The notes: generated by a model not told the origin, from the letters alone. A stretch of DNA of 41,471 nucleotides from an uncultured Bdellovibrionales bacterium (GCA_938001965.1 CALLBC010000073.1:1-41471); one strand, 5' to 3'. Shown: positions 23,623 through 32,841, numbered from the stretch's first letter. Numbers and translations are program-made.

Positions 23623-25011
23623 TTAAGCCTTTGGCCTTGTCATATCTTCAGGCTTAACTACGGCATCAAACTTAGCTTCATCAATAAGACCTAACTCACT
23701 TCCAGCTTGCTTTAAAGTTATTCCCTTTTCAAAAGCAGTTTTGGCAATTTTAGCTGCGTTATCATAACCAATATGAGGGTTTAAAGCAGTGACCAACATG
23801 AGTGAATTTTCTAAATGTGATTTTATGTTTTCTAAATTGGGCTCAATACCATCCACACATTTTTCTCGAAAACTATCACAAGAGTCACTTAATAACCTTA
23901 TGGAGTTTAAACAATTAAAAACCATCATTGGCTTATAAACATTTAATTCAAAATTCCCCTGACTACCACCAACTGAAATAGCCATATCATTACCCATCAC
24001 TTGTGCACACACCATAGTCATGGCTTCACACTGAGTTGGGTTTACCTTACCAGGCATAATTGAACTACCAGGCTCATTTGAAGGCAATTGTATTTCACCG
24101 ATCCCACATCTGGGACCACTGCCTAGCCAGCGCACATCATTGGCAATTTTCATAAGGCTACAAGCAATCACCTTAAGAGCCCCACTCACCTCAACAATGG
24201 CATCATGTGCTGATGAGGATTCAAACTTATTAGGGGCAGAGATAAAATCTAAACCCGTTTCTTTTGCAATTTGCTCAGCCACTTTAACTGCAAAATCAGG
24301 ATGTGTATTTAAACCTGTACCAACAGCTGTTCCACCAATGGATAATTGGTAAATATGGGGCAATGAATTTTTAACTCTTGTGATGCCCTTATTTAACTGC
24401 TCAACATAGCCTGAAAACTCCTGACCTAAGGTTAATGGAGTGGCATCCATTAAATGAGTCCTACCTATTTTTACAATGCTATTAAATTTTTTAGCTTTTT
24501 CATCAAAAGCACTGGATAAGTCTTCAAGGGCAGGAATCATTCTTTTGTTAAGTTGCTCCGCCACAGAAATATGCATGGCCGTTGGAAAGGTATCATTGGA
24601 GCTTTGCGCTTTATTGATGTCATCATTGGGGTGGATCGATTTATCTCCCACCGTCCCGCCATTAATTTCAATAGCGCGATTAGCGATCACTTCATTGCTA
24701 TTCATATTAGTTTGCGTTCCACTCCCTGTTTGCCAAACAACTAAAGGAAAGTGTTCATCAAGCTTGCCTTCAATCACTTCATCACAAGCACTGGCTATGG
24801 AGCTAAACTTTTTTTCATCTAATAAACCCAAGTTCTTATTTACTGTGGCTGCTGATTTTTTTAATACTCCCAATGCCCGAATCATTTCGCGTGGGAATTT
24901 ATCACCACCAATCTTAAAGTTATGTAATGACCTCTGAGTTTGAGCTCCCCAATATGCTTTTTTAGGAACTTCCATTTCTCCCATACTGTCTTTTTCTATG
25001 CGATAATCCAT
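23623..25011 (-). CDS. fumC: Class II fumarate hydratase
   Basis: 462 residues. Iron-independent fumarase of the TCA cycle converting fumarate to L-malate in the cytosol. Visible motifs are [16 protein letters not shown] near the N-terminus, [36 protein letters not shown], and the superfamily signature [20 protein letters not shown] (catalytic loop Ser). Length matches FumC (about 460). CAGGTAGGG lies 4 bases before the ATG. The gap 25012-25202 upstream holds only the promoter of the divergent lipoprotein gene. Confidence 0.97.
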   Translation of the reverse strand: MDYRIEKDSMGEMEVPKKAYWGAQTQRSLHNFKIGGDKFPREMIRALGVLKKSAATVNKNLGLLDEKKFSSIASACDEVIEGKLDEHFPLVVWQTGSGTQTNMNSNEVIANRAIEINGGTVGDKSIHPNDDINKAQSSNDTFPTAMHISVAEQLNKRMIPALEDLSSAFDEKAKKFNSIVKIGRTHLMDATPLTLGQEFSGYVEQLNKGITRVKNSLPHIYQLSIGGTAVGTGLNTHPDFAVKVAEQIAKETGLDFISAPNKFESSSAHDAIVEVSGALKVIACSLMKIANDVRWLGSGPRCGIGEIQLPSNEPGSSIMPGKVNPTQCEAMTMVCAQVMGNDMAISVGGSQGNFELNVYKPMMVFNCLNSIRLLSDSCDSFREKCVDGIEPNLENIKSHLENSLMLVTALNPHIGYDNAAKIAKTAFEKGITLKQAGSELGLIDEAKFDAVVKPEDMTRPKA

Positions 25012-25169
25012 TTTACCCTACCTGAAGTTAAATTTTAGTCTTTGTATTTTTACGGTATTTTCCCTCTTAAGCAAGCCTTTGGTAAAAACTCAGAGTTGTT
25101 TAATAAAAATTATGTTACATTTTTATCTAAAAACAGAGTCCAGTTCCGCTCAATTAGGCTTAAGTTTCT

Positions 25170-25196
25170 TATATTGAGGCATAGTTTTTCCGATAA
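25170..25196 (+). promoter_or_regulatory. Sigma-28-like promoter, possibly giving a leaderless mRNA
   Basis: TCCGATAA (25189-25196) is 7/8 to the FliA -10 consensus GCCGATAA. TATA lies 15 bases upstream (25170-25173), where TAAA is expected. The -10 ends 6 bases before the ATG at 25203, so transcription would start about at the ATG; no Shine-Dalgarno is present. Confidence 0.35.
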
Positions 25197-25202
25197 ATAT
25201 AT

Positions 25203-26321
25203 ATGGAAAATAAATTTTCATTACTGCAACTTAAAGTCCTATTTATAATTGTAATGACTATTGTTAGTTGCTCTCAAAATGCTGGCTATTATGATATTCC
25301 TTCAGAGGAAATAGTAATTCCAGCCACTCATCTAAAAATTGAATCTGCTCCAGACGGAACAGGCATAGAGATTCTTACTGCGGCATTAACTAATGGTACC
25401 CCAATTAATCTATATGCTATAGCAAGAACGGCTTCTGGGCAGTTTGTTTTTAATGCTACAGTTGATTGGACTGTTACTGGCTCTTTGGGCTATCTTACGC
25501 AAACCTCTGGATCTTTTACAACTTATACACCCAATGGTGCCTCAGGTGATGCCACGGTCAGCGCAACACATACTAACCTTAACCCTGATTCCACAGGATT
25601 ACTGACAAGCTCTTATGATGTTGAATCAATCACAGGCCTTAGCCTTTGGCTAAGAGCGGAATCAATAACCGGCTCCCTTACAGATGGTGATGATGTCACT
25701 TCATGGAATGATGTTAATGGCAGCGGCCGTTCTGTGGCTGCATTAGGCGCAGGACAAGAACCAAATTTTATATCTGATGCCATAAATGGTTTACCAGTGA
25801 TTCGTTTTAACTCGAGCAATAACGACGGGTTTATTTCCACATTTCCAATGTCAGATATTATCTCTGACTCTGAGTATACCTATTTTATTATTTTTTCAGC
25901 CACGACTATTGCCACTGATAATATAAACGCCTGGGAAAACAATGCACTAATCATGGATAATGGTGGTTTTGTTGGAGCCACTCTCCGCTCTGGCACTCCT
26001 TTGGTGCAAAGTTATAACTGGGATGGTGTAACAGCTGTTGCCCCAAAAAGTATTGCTCTTAGCAATGGCTACTTACTTACAAGCTATCATGAATCCGGAA
26101 GTATTTATTCACAACTTAATGGCGATACGGCAAGTTCATTTGCTTCAGGCAACACCACTGATTTAACGAATATGCTAACTGTGGGAGGCGGCTATGCTCC
26201 TGCGGGTTTTTATAATGGTGATATTGCAGAGATTATAGTTTTTAACACCTCTTTAAGCCTTGCCGACCGCTCTACTGTGCAAGATTACTTATGCAACAAG
26301 TATAATTTAACTTGCCCGTAG
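25203..26321 (+). CDS. Lipoprotein with Ig-like and LamG/concanavalin A-like domains
   Basis: 372 residues. Signal peptide ending VMTIVSCSQN (lipidated C23). An Ig-like segment spans about residues 45-130 (INLYAIARTASGQFVFNATV, DWTVTGSLGYL, GDATVSATH). A LamG-type jelly roll follows at about 145-372: LSLWLRAESITGSLTDGDDV, SWNDVNGSGR, LPVIRFNSSNNDGF, FIIFSATTI, NGDIAEIIVFNTSL, VQDYLCNKYNLTC. The last part is typical of concanavalin A-like lectin domains that close with 'IAEIIVYN..L...(R)..V..YL..KY'. Probably a surface carbohydrate-binding or adhesive protein. No Shine-Dalgarno. Confidence 0.8.
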   Translation: MENKFSLLQLKVLFIIVMTIVSCSQNAGYYDIPSEEIVIPATHLKIESAPDGTGIEILTAALTNGTPINLYAIARTASGQFVFNATVDWTVTGSLGYLTQTSGSFTTYTPNGASGDATVSATHTNLNPDSTGLLTSSYDVESITGLSLWLRAESITGSLTDGDDVTSWNDVNGSGRSVAALGAGQEPNFISDAINGLPVIRFNSSNNDGFISTFPMSDIISDSEYTYFIIFSATTIATDNINAWENNALIMDNGGFVGATLRSGTPLVQSYNWDGVTAVAPKSIALSNGYLLTSYHESGSIYSQLNGDTASSFASGNTTDLTNMLTVGGGYAPAGFYNGDIAEIIVFNTSLSLADRSTVQDYLCNKYNLTCP

Positions 26322-26379
26322 CAAACTGTTTTATTCTGAAACAACAAATTGAAAATATAAACAATTTGTAATTACTACT

Positions 26380-26406
26380 TTAACTCATGGACCTTAGTGC
26401 CGATAA
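26380..26406 (+). promoter_or_regulatory. Sigma-28 (FliA)-type promoter of the diheme cytochrome lipoprotein gene
   Basis: GCCGATAA (26399-26406) matches the FliA -10 consensus in all eight bases. TTAA (26380-26383) lies exactly 15 bases upstream, where TAAA is expected. The ATG with its GGGGAG ribosome-binding site follows at 26436, giving a leader of about 20 bases. Confidence 0.6.
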
Positions 26407-26435
26407 ATCTTTAAGGATTAATTTGGGGAGTCTTT

Positions 26436-28766
26436 ATGTTTAATGAACGTTATCTTTCGATAAGCTCAATTATTATTATGATTTTTGTATTAACTTTGGG
26501 TTTTAATAACTGTGGTGAAGGCTTTCAAACTATTGGTGATGGTAGCGAAGACTTCTTTTCAAATGGCTTAACCCCATTACCTGCGCCTGAGCCTGAAAGA
26601 CCTCCATTAGTTCAGCAATTAAAATATTTAAATATTTCTGATCAACCCCAAACTATAGTAATTGACAATTATGACGGCAATATTCATCTTCAAACCCTTA
26701 ATAATAATTACTTCTCATTTACTAAAAGCGCCAGTGATGTCAATGAATTAAAATTTTATTACGGAACTATGGGAGAATGGTTTACTAAAAATTATAAACT
26801 GGCGACAATACCAACTGTTACTCATTCATCAAACGATTACGAATTAACTTTTGCTAATTTTACAATTTATCATGGCATTCAATACCTTGCTATGTCCTTC
26901 AAAAAACAGAACGAAGAATTTTACAAAAGTGTTACTTATAAATACTTAAATAACAACGGTATTTTAGAACCCCAGCTCTATCATACTAGTGAAGAGTTTT
27001 CTAGTAGAAGTTTTATTACTCAAAAAATACCTTTGAGCCCTAACTGGGATTACTTTTTACATAGAGAATCCGCAAAACAGTATATTCGTCACAGCCAAAC
27101 CCAAGAGGAGATCACTGTGGACGAGCTAGTTAGTATTTCAGAAGATGAAAAATGGTTAATCTCAGACCGTAATGATAATAACTGCTATGCCGTTAACCTT
27201 GAAACTAAACAATTCACACTTCTTGGGCTAAAAACTGGAGCTCACGAAAAAGATGGCTGTAGTAGTTATAAATTCATAAACAACGAAATTATTAGGCAAA
27301 ATTATTTCAGGTCGAACTTAACAAATTCAAACTATGAAGAAAAAGATATTAAAATTATTGATTTTAAAAACTCAAAAACCTTTACTGTACCTCCAGGCTA
27401 CTTTAATTATGACGAGAAAACAACAGCTCTTACATTTCTTGGCAGTGATAATAAAATTAAAAAACAATATTTAAGTGACTTCTTAGAGGCTAAAAATCCA
27501 ACAGTATCATACAAAACTATTACTAAAGAAGGCTTTGGTATGGATAAAGCTTACCTAGTTCCTTATTTTGATCAATTTGTATCAACTTATTATAGTGAAC
27601 TTAGTCAAAGTAACTTTTTCATTAATAGCTCTACTGGAGCTTCTATTAACTTAAATGAACTTCGACCTAAACCAGAGAATGCTTTAGGAGTTAATCCTCG
27701 TACTTACTATGCTAATATAAGTAAATATGGTGACAAACTATATATGACTTATGATTCTAAAAATTATTACTTAGTTCAACTTGAAAACACTCCAAGCCAA
27801 ATAGAAGAGCTCCCTGAGTACAACTGCACAATTAGCCAAGAACCAAAAAATAAATTATCTGAAACTTGCCTATGGGATTTAGTTAATAACCCAAAGCAAT
27901 ATAAAAACTTTTTTAAATTTAATGTTAGATACCCTCTTAGCTCTGAGTCTTTAAACTCTAAAAATAGATGGGTTTATATTCCACCAGGTACTAAAATTGA
28001 CAATAGTGATGATAATAACTGGGTATACCCACAAGGAACAATATTTTTTAAAAACTTTGCCTACTCCGAAAACAAAGAAAATGTTACAACTTATACCAAT
28101 ATTGAAACTCGTATCTTAGAAAAAACAACTAGTGCTATTGGCGCAGATGCCTGGAGACCTTCAGTATATGTGTGGTCAGATGATCAAACCGATGCTGTCT
28201 ATACAACTGATGGGGCAGATATTCCTTTAAAATACAATAGCTATGATTATACATATAAAGTTCCAAGCCTTGCTTCTTGCACGCAGTGCCACAGAGGAAA
28301 CAATGATATGGCTGCTGGCTTTAACCAACTACAGCTTGATAGTGGACTTGGAGTTCATAGTGACCTTCACTCTTATTTTGATAAAGGCTTACTCTCAAAA
28401 AGACCAACAATATATAATGACATTCCAAATTTGGACCCTACAAAAGTCAGTGGATTTTCTGATTCACCTGAGCAAAAAGCCATTGGCTACTTAAGCACTA
28501 ACTGCTCTGGCTGTCATAGCCCTAAAGGAGTGGCCTCCTTTATTGGTTTAGATTTCACTTATAAACTTGGAACTACAGACCATAAACTCACTAACGCTTA
28601 TTTAACGGCTACTGAAAAGGGTTATGTTATCCCCGGTGACCACGCCAACAGTAAGGTTTATACCGCTGTGGAGTCTGGCTACATGCCTAAAGGCAGCGTC
28701 CTTAAAGACACAAAACTAACAGCTATCATTAGAAACTGGATTGATGCTCTACCTAAAGAGGAGTAA
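26436..28766 (+). CDS. Diheme c-type cytochrome lipoprotein, SO2930-like
   Basis: 776 residues. The signal peptide ends LTLGFNNCGEGF (C26, the same LGFxNC pattern as the 8989 gene), followed by a Pro-rich linker (LTPLPAPEPERPPL). The first about 500 residues are beta-rich without a recognised family, perhaps a propeller. The C-terminal about 260 residues resemble the SO2930-type diheme cytochromes: VYIPPGTKIDN, YPQGTIFFKNFAY, then SVYVWSDDQTDAVYT. Heme sites are C615-x-x-C-H619 (CTQCHRG) and C690-x-x-C-H694 (CSGCHSP), with a later SGYMPKG Met as possible axial ligand. It is a lipid-anchored electron carrier or oxidase of unknown partner. A sigma-28-like promoter lies upstream. Confidence 0.85.
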   Translation: MFNERYLSISSIIIMIFVLTLGFNNCGEGFQTIGDGSEDFFSNGLTPLPAPEPERPPLVQQLKYLNISDQPQTIVIDNYDGNIHLQTLNNNYFSFTKSASDVNELKFYYGTMGEWFTKNYKLATIPTVTHSSNDYELTFANFTIYHGIQYLAMSFKKQNEEFYKSVTYKYLNNNGILEPQLYHTSEEFSSRSFITQKIPLSPNWDYFLHRESAKQYIRHSQTQEEITVDELVSISEDEKWLISDRNDNNCYAVNLETKQFTLLGLKTGAHEKDGCSSYKFINNEIIRQNYFRSNLTNSNYEEKDIKIIDFKNSKTFTVPPGYFNYDEKTTALTFLGSDNKIKKQYLSDFLEAKNPTVSYKTITKEGFGMDKAYLVPYFDQFVSTYYSELSQSNFFINSSTGASINLNELRPKPENALGVNPRTYYANISKYGDKLYMTYDSKNYYLVQLENTPSQIEELPEYNCTISQEPKNKLSETCLWDLVNNPKQYKNFFKFNVRYPLSSESLNSKNRWVYIPPGTKIDNSDDNNWVYPQGTIFFKNFAYSENKENVTTYTNIETRILEKTTSAIGADAWRPSVYVWSDDQTDAVYTTDGADIPLKYNSYDYTYKVPSLASCTQCHRGNNDMAAGFNQLQLDSGLGVHSDLHSYFDKGLLSKRPTIYNDIPNLDPTKVSGFSDSPEQKAIGYLSTNCSGCHSPKGVASFIGLDFTYKLGTTDHKLTNAYLTATEKGYVIPGDHANSKVYTAVESGYMPKGSVLKDTKLTAIIRNWIDALPKEE

Positions 28767-28819
28767 GCATAGCTTACTTATAATACGCTTATAACTAGTG
28801 ACTCAAAATAGTTTACAGC

Positions 28820-28850
28820 AATCAAGCCATACCTAGGGTATGGCTTTTTA
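28820..28850 (+). terminator. Rho-independent terminator
   Basis: Stem AGCCATACC (28825-28833) with GGTATGGCT (28837-28845), loop TAG, followed by TTTTTATTT. It terminates the cytochrome gene. Confidence 0.88.
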
Positions 28851-29031
28851 TTTGTATTAATATAGACTGAAACAAATATAGCCTATTTTTCACCCCACTC
28901 TATTTAATATAAAACTGATGTCTTTTGTTGTGTATTTTTTTGACACATTTTATTTTTAATAATGCTCCACTAAATATTTGTATTAATTTAAATAATCTCT
29001 ATCTAATACAATCAATGACTTACCAACCATG

Positions 29032-29088
29032 TATAATGTTTAAACATGTGTTTAACCTATGACATCTAAAACCGCCTAAATTGTCATA
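29032..29088 (+). promoter_or_regulatory. Promoter/operator region upstream of the GH12-like gene
   Basis: A perfect TATAAT (29032-29037, no good -35) is followed by a 16-base perfect palindrome TTAAACA-TG-TGTTTAA (29040-29055). A second inverted repeat, TATGACA (29058-29064) with TGTCATA (29082-29088), follows. The whole lies in the 373-base gap before the start at 29140, which holds no gene besides the terminator at its left end. Confidence 0.4.
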
Positions 29089-29139
29089 AATTTGGTTCCA
29101 AGCTTGCAAATACCATTATGTCTAATTATTCGGGGGTGT

Positions 29140-31296
29140 ATGTTGGAAATGGAAAGAAACCTTAAGTTCGTTTTAGTATTATTTGTTTCTATTAATTTTT
29201 ATAGTTCCTATGCTCAGGCAAGCCTTGCTGATCAAAGGCCTAACCAGGGTTGGTTCATGGAAACTAAACAAAACAACCCACACTCAATTACTACTAGAGG
29301 GAGCACACCACAGGTCAATAATGATCGCTCTATGCATGATTCAATTAACCAAGCCTATATAGGGCCCAACGCATGGGGCTTTGGCAGCACAGGCGATACT
29401 GAGAACTTAAATGATGCTTTTGTTAAATGGGAGTACACATCGCAAGATAAATTGCGCCTAGAATGGTTTGTTGGTGGTTACCACAGAGACTACCTAGGAC
29501 TTCCTGGAGTGGGATATCATTGGAATGACAGCAAAGGTGGCAATGATGTTAAGGCTTACCCAAGAATGGGTATAGGCTCAGCCTCTGGTCAAAAAAGTGT
29601 TACTTCAGGATCACCAAATAATATTCCTAGTAAACACTATGGTGGAGGAATACAAACTGTTGATCAATATGCCATTCAAAGAAAAGTTGGCTTACCTGTA
29701 ATTGTAAACAATATTCCAGAAATTGAAATTCATGTGGATATGAAATTCAGTGGTGGCTCAAACTCAGTGGATAGCAAAGATCAATTTGGTAATTACTACT
29801 TTGCTATTGATTCCTATTTTCATGATGTTAATGATGTGGACCAAATTTATAAAAACAATATAAGTGATGAAGAAAAACTTAACCGCATCAATGACTCAAG
29901 TGGGTGGATTTACAATAGAGATATGGAGCTCAACGAGAAAACCTCTAAAAAATGGGCTATGATGATCTGGTATCATGTACCACCTTATTACAATTCTTCT
30001 GGTGGATCGGAGCTTAACAATGGACAAGCTGTAAGAATTGATGGCAAAGATTTTTTTGTAAACTATAAAAAAGAATTTGTTGGAGGAAAAGCTTTTAGGT
30101 ATGTCAATTTTGTAATGAACCGTACAACTAGCCAATTGACCAATGGCCAAAAACAACCAGTAATAAAATTTCATGAATTTGCCAGGTATATTACAGATGG
30201 ACGTCTACAAAACTTACTGGATGCCAAAGGGCCCGTGGAAGATGTTGATGGCGTACATAGAGTTGTAAGAGCTCCTACTAGTGAATATGTTTTAAGTGAT
30301 GTAAATATTGGCTTTGAAGTATCAACTAACCCTGATACTGCTCAAGACACGACTCCAAAACCAATTCATGTTGATTTTAACCAACTCTATTTTAAAGTTA
30401 GTAACAAAGGTGAATTTGGCTTTAAAAGTGCTGCTAACCAAACTAATACTAATACTAATACTAATACTAATACTAATACTAATACTAATACTAATACTAA
30501 TACTAATACTAATACATTTACTCTTTCTTCTGATAGCAATCAAAACTCTTGTGATGATGCAAACAGCCATCCAACTGCCCGCTACAATGGAACAGATGTT
30601 AATATTTCAGTTAATGGAACTTGGATTAAGTTTAACAAAGATGTTAATGGTAAATGGGGTATTGGCTGTACAAATAGCATTAGTCGAGTAAGAACTATAT
30701 CAGCTGTTAATATTTCTTCTGATTTCACTCTTTCTTCTGAAAGAAATCAAAACTCTTGTGATGAAGCTAAAAGCCATACTGCTGCAAAATACAAAGGCAC
30801 AGATGTTAATATTTCGGTTCAAGGAACTTGGGTTCAATTTAACAAAGGTGTTAATGGACAATGGGGCGTTGGCTGTTCAAACAGTACTAGCCAAACAAGA
30901 ACTATAGCAAGCGTTCCCACCCCAAATCAACTCACTCTTTCTTCTGAAAGAAGTCAAAACTCTTGTGATCAAGCCAAAAATCATACTACAGCTCAATACA
31001 CTGGGACCAGTGTTAATATTTCGGTTCAAGGAACTTGGATTCAATTTGATCAAGAAACTCATGGGTCATGGGGGATTGGCTGTTCAAATACTACGGTTCA
31101 AGAAAGAACTGTAGCAAGTGTTCCAACTCCTAATCAATTCACTCTTTCCCCACAAAGGGATCAAAACTCCTGTGATGAAGCTAAAAACTATTCACAAGCT
31201 CAATATAATGGAACTAATGTTAATATTTCTGTTCAAGGAACCTGGGTGCAATTTGACAAAGCTGTCAGTGGAAAATGGGGAGCACCTTGCCGCTAA
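29140..31296 (+). CDS. Exported GH12-like protein with Asn-Thr linker and four C-terminal repeats
   Basis: I start at ATG 29140 (GGGGG four bases upstream), giving 718 residues; an upstream TTG would add 16 residues before the signal peptide. Signal peptide MLEMERNLKFVLVLF... to YAQA. Residues about 45-430 resemble glycoside hydrolase family 12 (beta-jelly roll): VKWEYTSQDKLRLEW, NDVKAYPRMG, YYFAIDSYFHDV, AMMIWYHVPP and DVNIGFEVSTNP. GFE places E393 at the acid/base position. In the nucleophile motif E-x-M-I-W, Glu is replaced by A273 (A-M-M-I-W), so hydrolysis is doubtful. A (Thr-Asn)12 linker at 435-458 is followed by four repeats of 69 residues from F460, each with two Cys (NSCD, GxxC). 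Similarity is judged by eye. Confidence 0.75.
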   Translation: MLEMERNLKFVLVLFVSINFYSSYAQASLADQRPNQGWFMETKQNNPHSITTRGSTPQVNNDRSMHDSINQAYIGPNAWGFGSTGDTENLNDAFVKWEYTSQDKLRLEWFVGGYHRDYLGLPGVGYHWNDSKGGNDVKAYPRMGIGSASGQKSVTSGSPNNIPSKHYGGGIQTVDQYAIQRKVGLPVIVNNIPEIEIHVDMKFSGGSNSVDSKDQFGNYYFAIDSYFHDVNDVDQIYKNNISDEEKLNRINDSSGWIYNRDMELNEKTSKKWAMMIWYHVPPYYNSSGGSELNNGQAVRIDGKDFFVNYKKEFVGGKAFRYVNFVMNRTTSQLTNGQKQPVIKFHEFARYITDGRLQNLLDAKGPVEDVDGVHRVVRAPTSEYVLSDVNIGFEVSTNPDTAQDTTPKPIHVDFNQLYFKVSNKGEFGFKSAANQTNTNTNTNTNTNTNTNTNTNTNTNTFTLSSDSNQNSCDDANSHPTARYNGTDVNISVNGTWIKFNKDVNGKWGIGCTNSISRVRTISAVNISSDFTLSSERNQNSCDEAKSHTAAKYKGTDVNISVQGTWVQFNKGVNGQWGVGCSNSTSQTRTIASVPTPNQLTLSSERSQNSCDQAKNHTTAQYTGTSVNISVQGTWIQFDQETHGSWGIGCSNTTVQERTVASVPTPNQFTLSPQRDQNSCDEAKNYSQAQYNGTNVNISVQGTWVQFDKAVSGKWGAPCR
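30442..30513 (+). repeat. Hexanucleotide repeat (ACTAAT)12
   Basis: Twelve perfect copies of ACTAAT inside the GH12-like gene, coding (Thr-Asn)12. Because the unit is 6 bases, changes in copy number alter linker length without shifting frame. Confidence 0.97.
30517..31293 (+). repeat. Four tandem 207-bp coding repeats (69 residues)
   Basis: Units begin at 30517, 30724, 30931 and 31138; the fourth is cut to 52 residues by the end of the gene. Shared pattern: (F/L)TLS, QNSCD(E/D/Q)A, then Y.GT.VNISVQGTW(V/I)QF, then G.WG..C. The two Cys per unit suggest an internal disulfide, and the unit looks like a small beta-domain, perhaps carbohydrate-binding. Confidence 0.93.
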
Positions 31297-31349
31297 TTAG
31301 GATATATTTCCCTATTAAAAGTACTTAATTTAATGACTATTCATTACAA

Positions 31350-31390
31350 TTACATTAAAAGCTATATCAAGCAGATATAGCTTTTTTATT
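31350..31390 (+). terminator. Rho-independent terminator
   Basis: Twelve-base stem AAAAGCTATATC (31357-31368) and GATATAGCTTTT (31374-31385), loop AAGCA, continuing into a T-run. It closes the GH12-like gene. Confidence 0.9.
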
Positions 31391-31412
31391 TAAATCGTAA
31401 AGGTGGTCTAAA

Positions 31413-31874
31413 ATGAGTAAAGTTCGCTACTGGCTAATGAAATCTGAGCCCGACACATATCCAATTTCTCAACTTAAAAAGGAAAAAAAATCCTTATGGG
31501 ATGGCGTCCGCAGTTATCAGGCTCGTAACATTATGAAAGAAATGGAGATCGGCGACCAAGTTTTGTTTTACCATTCTAATGCTAAACCACCGGGTGTGGT
31601 TGGACTTGCCGAGGTTTCTAAAAAAGCTGTGCCCGACCCTACTCAATTTGATAAAAAATCTAAATACTACGATGCCAAATCAAACCCCGATGAGCCCCGT
31701 TGGATGTGCGTGGAAGTTAAATATAAAAAAACTTTTAAAACCCAGTTTAACCTTCAAGACATTAAATCAGCCAAACAGCTTGAAAAAATGGTATTGGTGA
31801 ATAACTCTAGACTTTCGGTTCAGCCAGTAACTACAAAAGAGTTTAACTTCATAACCAAGTACTGCGAAAAGTAA
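31413..31874 (+). CDS. EVE domain protein
   Basis: 153 residues, the usual size of a one-domain EVE (PUA-like) protein. Visible: YWLMKSEPDTYPISQLKKEK, LWDGVRSYQARNIMKEM, GDQVLFYHSNAKPPGVVGLAEV, then DPTQFDKKSKYYDAKSNPDEPRW. EVE domains bind modified bases in DNA or RNA; the bacterial role is mostly unknown. AAAGGTGG precedes the ATG. The DusC gene starts 7 bases after its stop, so the two form an operon, possibly linked through nucleic-acid modification. Confidence 0.93.
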   Translation: MSKVRYWLMKSEPDTYPISQLKKEKKSLWDGVRSYQARNIMKEMEIGDQVLFYHSNAKPPGVVGLAEVSKKAVPDPTQFDKKSKYYDAKSNPDEPRWMCVEVKYKKTFKTQFNLQDIKSAKQLEKMVLVNNSRLSVQPVTTKEFNFITKYCEK

Positions 31875-31881
31875 AAGATCA

Positions 31882-32835
31882 ATGTTTATTTCCATTGCTC
31901 CCATGGAGGGCGTTTTTGATTTTGTAACTCGTGAGCTTCTCACTTCCATTGGTGGTTACGACCAATGTGTCACCGAGTTTATTCGAGTAACTACTCAACT
32001 ACTCCCAGACAAGGTTTATTACCGCTATTGCCCCGAGCTTAAAACTGGTGGGCTCACAAAATCAGGTGTTCCTGTTTTTGTACAGCTTCTAGGTGGTGAC
32101 CCTAATTTGTTAGCTGAAAATGCACATAAAGCCCATGAACTTGGCGCCCCTGGTATAGATTTAAACTTTGGCTGCCCAGCTAAAACCGTAAACCGCCATG
32201 ATGGCGGGGCCACACTTCTTAAAAATCCGGAGCGTTTGTTTAATATTATTTCTAAAATCAAAAGTGCTTTGCCTGAGGATGCTACTGTGACCAGCAAAGT
32301 TCGCCTTGGGTTTACCGACAAGTCCTTATGCAAAGACATTGCTCAAGCCTCTTGTTCAGCAGGAGCTGCCAAACTCACCGTCCACGCACGCACAAAAGTG
32401 GAGGGATACAAGCCTCCAGCCCACTGGGAATACATTGCTTTAATGAAAGATAATGTAAAACTCCCCGTTGTTGCCAATGGAGATATTTGGTCTGTGGAAG
32501 ATTACCTTCGCTGTGTAGAAATCTCAGGCTGTAAAGACATTGCTCTTGGACGCCCAGCTTTTGCCAAGCCAGATCTGGCCTTACAAATTAAAGCAGCCAT
32601 TAACAAAACGGACAACTCCCCTTTATCCTATAAACAAATTATTGAAAAACAATTTTTACCATTCGGAAAAATGAGTGAAGATTACAAAGATGAAAAATTT
32701 GCCATTAACAGAAGTAAACAGTGGTCCAAATACTTAGGCCGAACTTACCCTGAGTTTGAGAGCCTGTTCCAAACAATAAAAACAGAACACAGCCTAGAAG
32801 CCATAAGACAACACACTTTAAATAGCCTAAATTAA
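31882..32835 (+). CDS. dusC: tRNA-dihydrouridine synthase, DusC type
   Basis: 317 residues. FMN-dependent reduction of a specific tRNA uridine to dihydrouridine. It opens MFISIAPMEGVFDFVTREL, and the catalytic Cys lies in DLNFGCPAKTVNRHDGGATLL. VHARTKVEGYKPPAHWEYI and VANGDIWSVEDYLRCVEISG follow, giving the TIM barrel with FMN loops. The APMEGV..LLT..GGYD.CVTEFIRV start and the 'ANGDIW' motif fit DusC better than DusA/B. Length is as expected. Confidence 0.93.
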   Translation: MFISIAPMEGVFDFVTRELLTSIGGYDQCVTEFIRVTTQLLPDKVYYRYCPELKTGGLTKSGVPVFVQLLGGDPNLLAENAHKAHELGAPGIDLNFGCPAKTVNRHDGGATLLKNPERLFNIISKIKSALPEDATVTSKVRLGFTDKSLCKDIAQASCSAGAAKLTVHARTKVEGYKPPAHWEYIALMKDNVKLPVVANGDIWSVEDYLRCVEISGCKDIALGRPAFAKPDLALQIKAAINKTDNSPLSYKQIIEKQFLPFGKMSEDYKDEKFAINRSKQWSKYLGRTYPEFESLFQTIKTEHSLEAIRQHTLNSLN

Positions 32836-32841
32836 AAAAAC

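Noticed and set aside
30308-30691. 127-codon ORF with Ile-Leu repeats
   Set aside because: Another frame of the (ACTAAT)12 tract and the GH12-like gene; the real frame has signal peptide and repeats.
30442-31293. Possible CRISPR-like array
   Set aside because: Repeats are contiguous coding units without unique spacers, and no cas genes are present.
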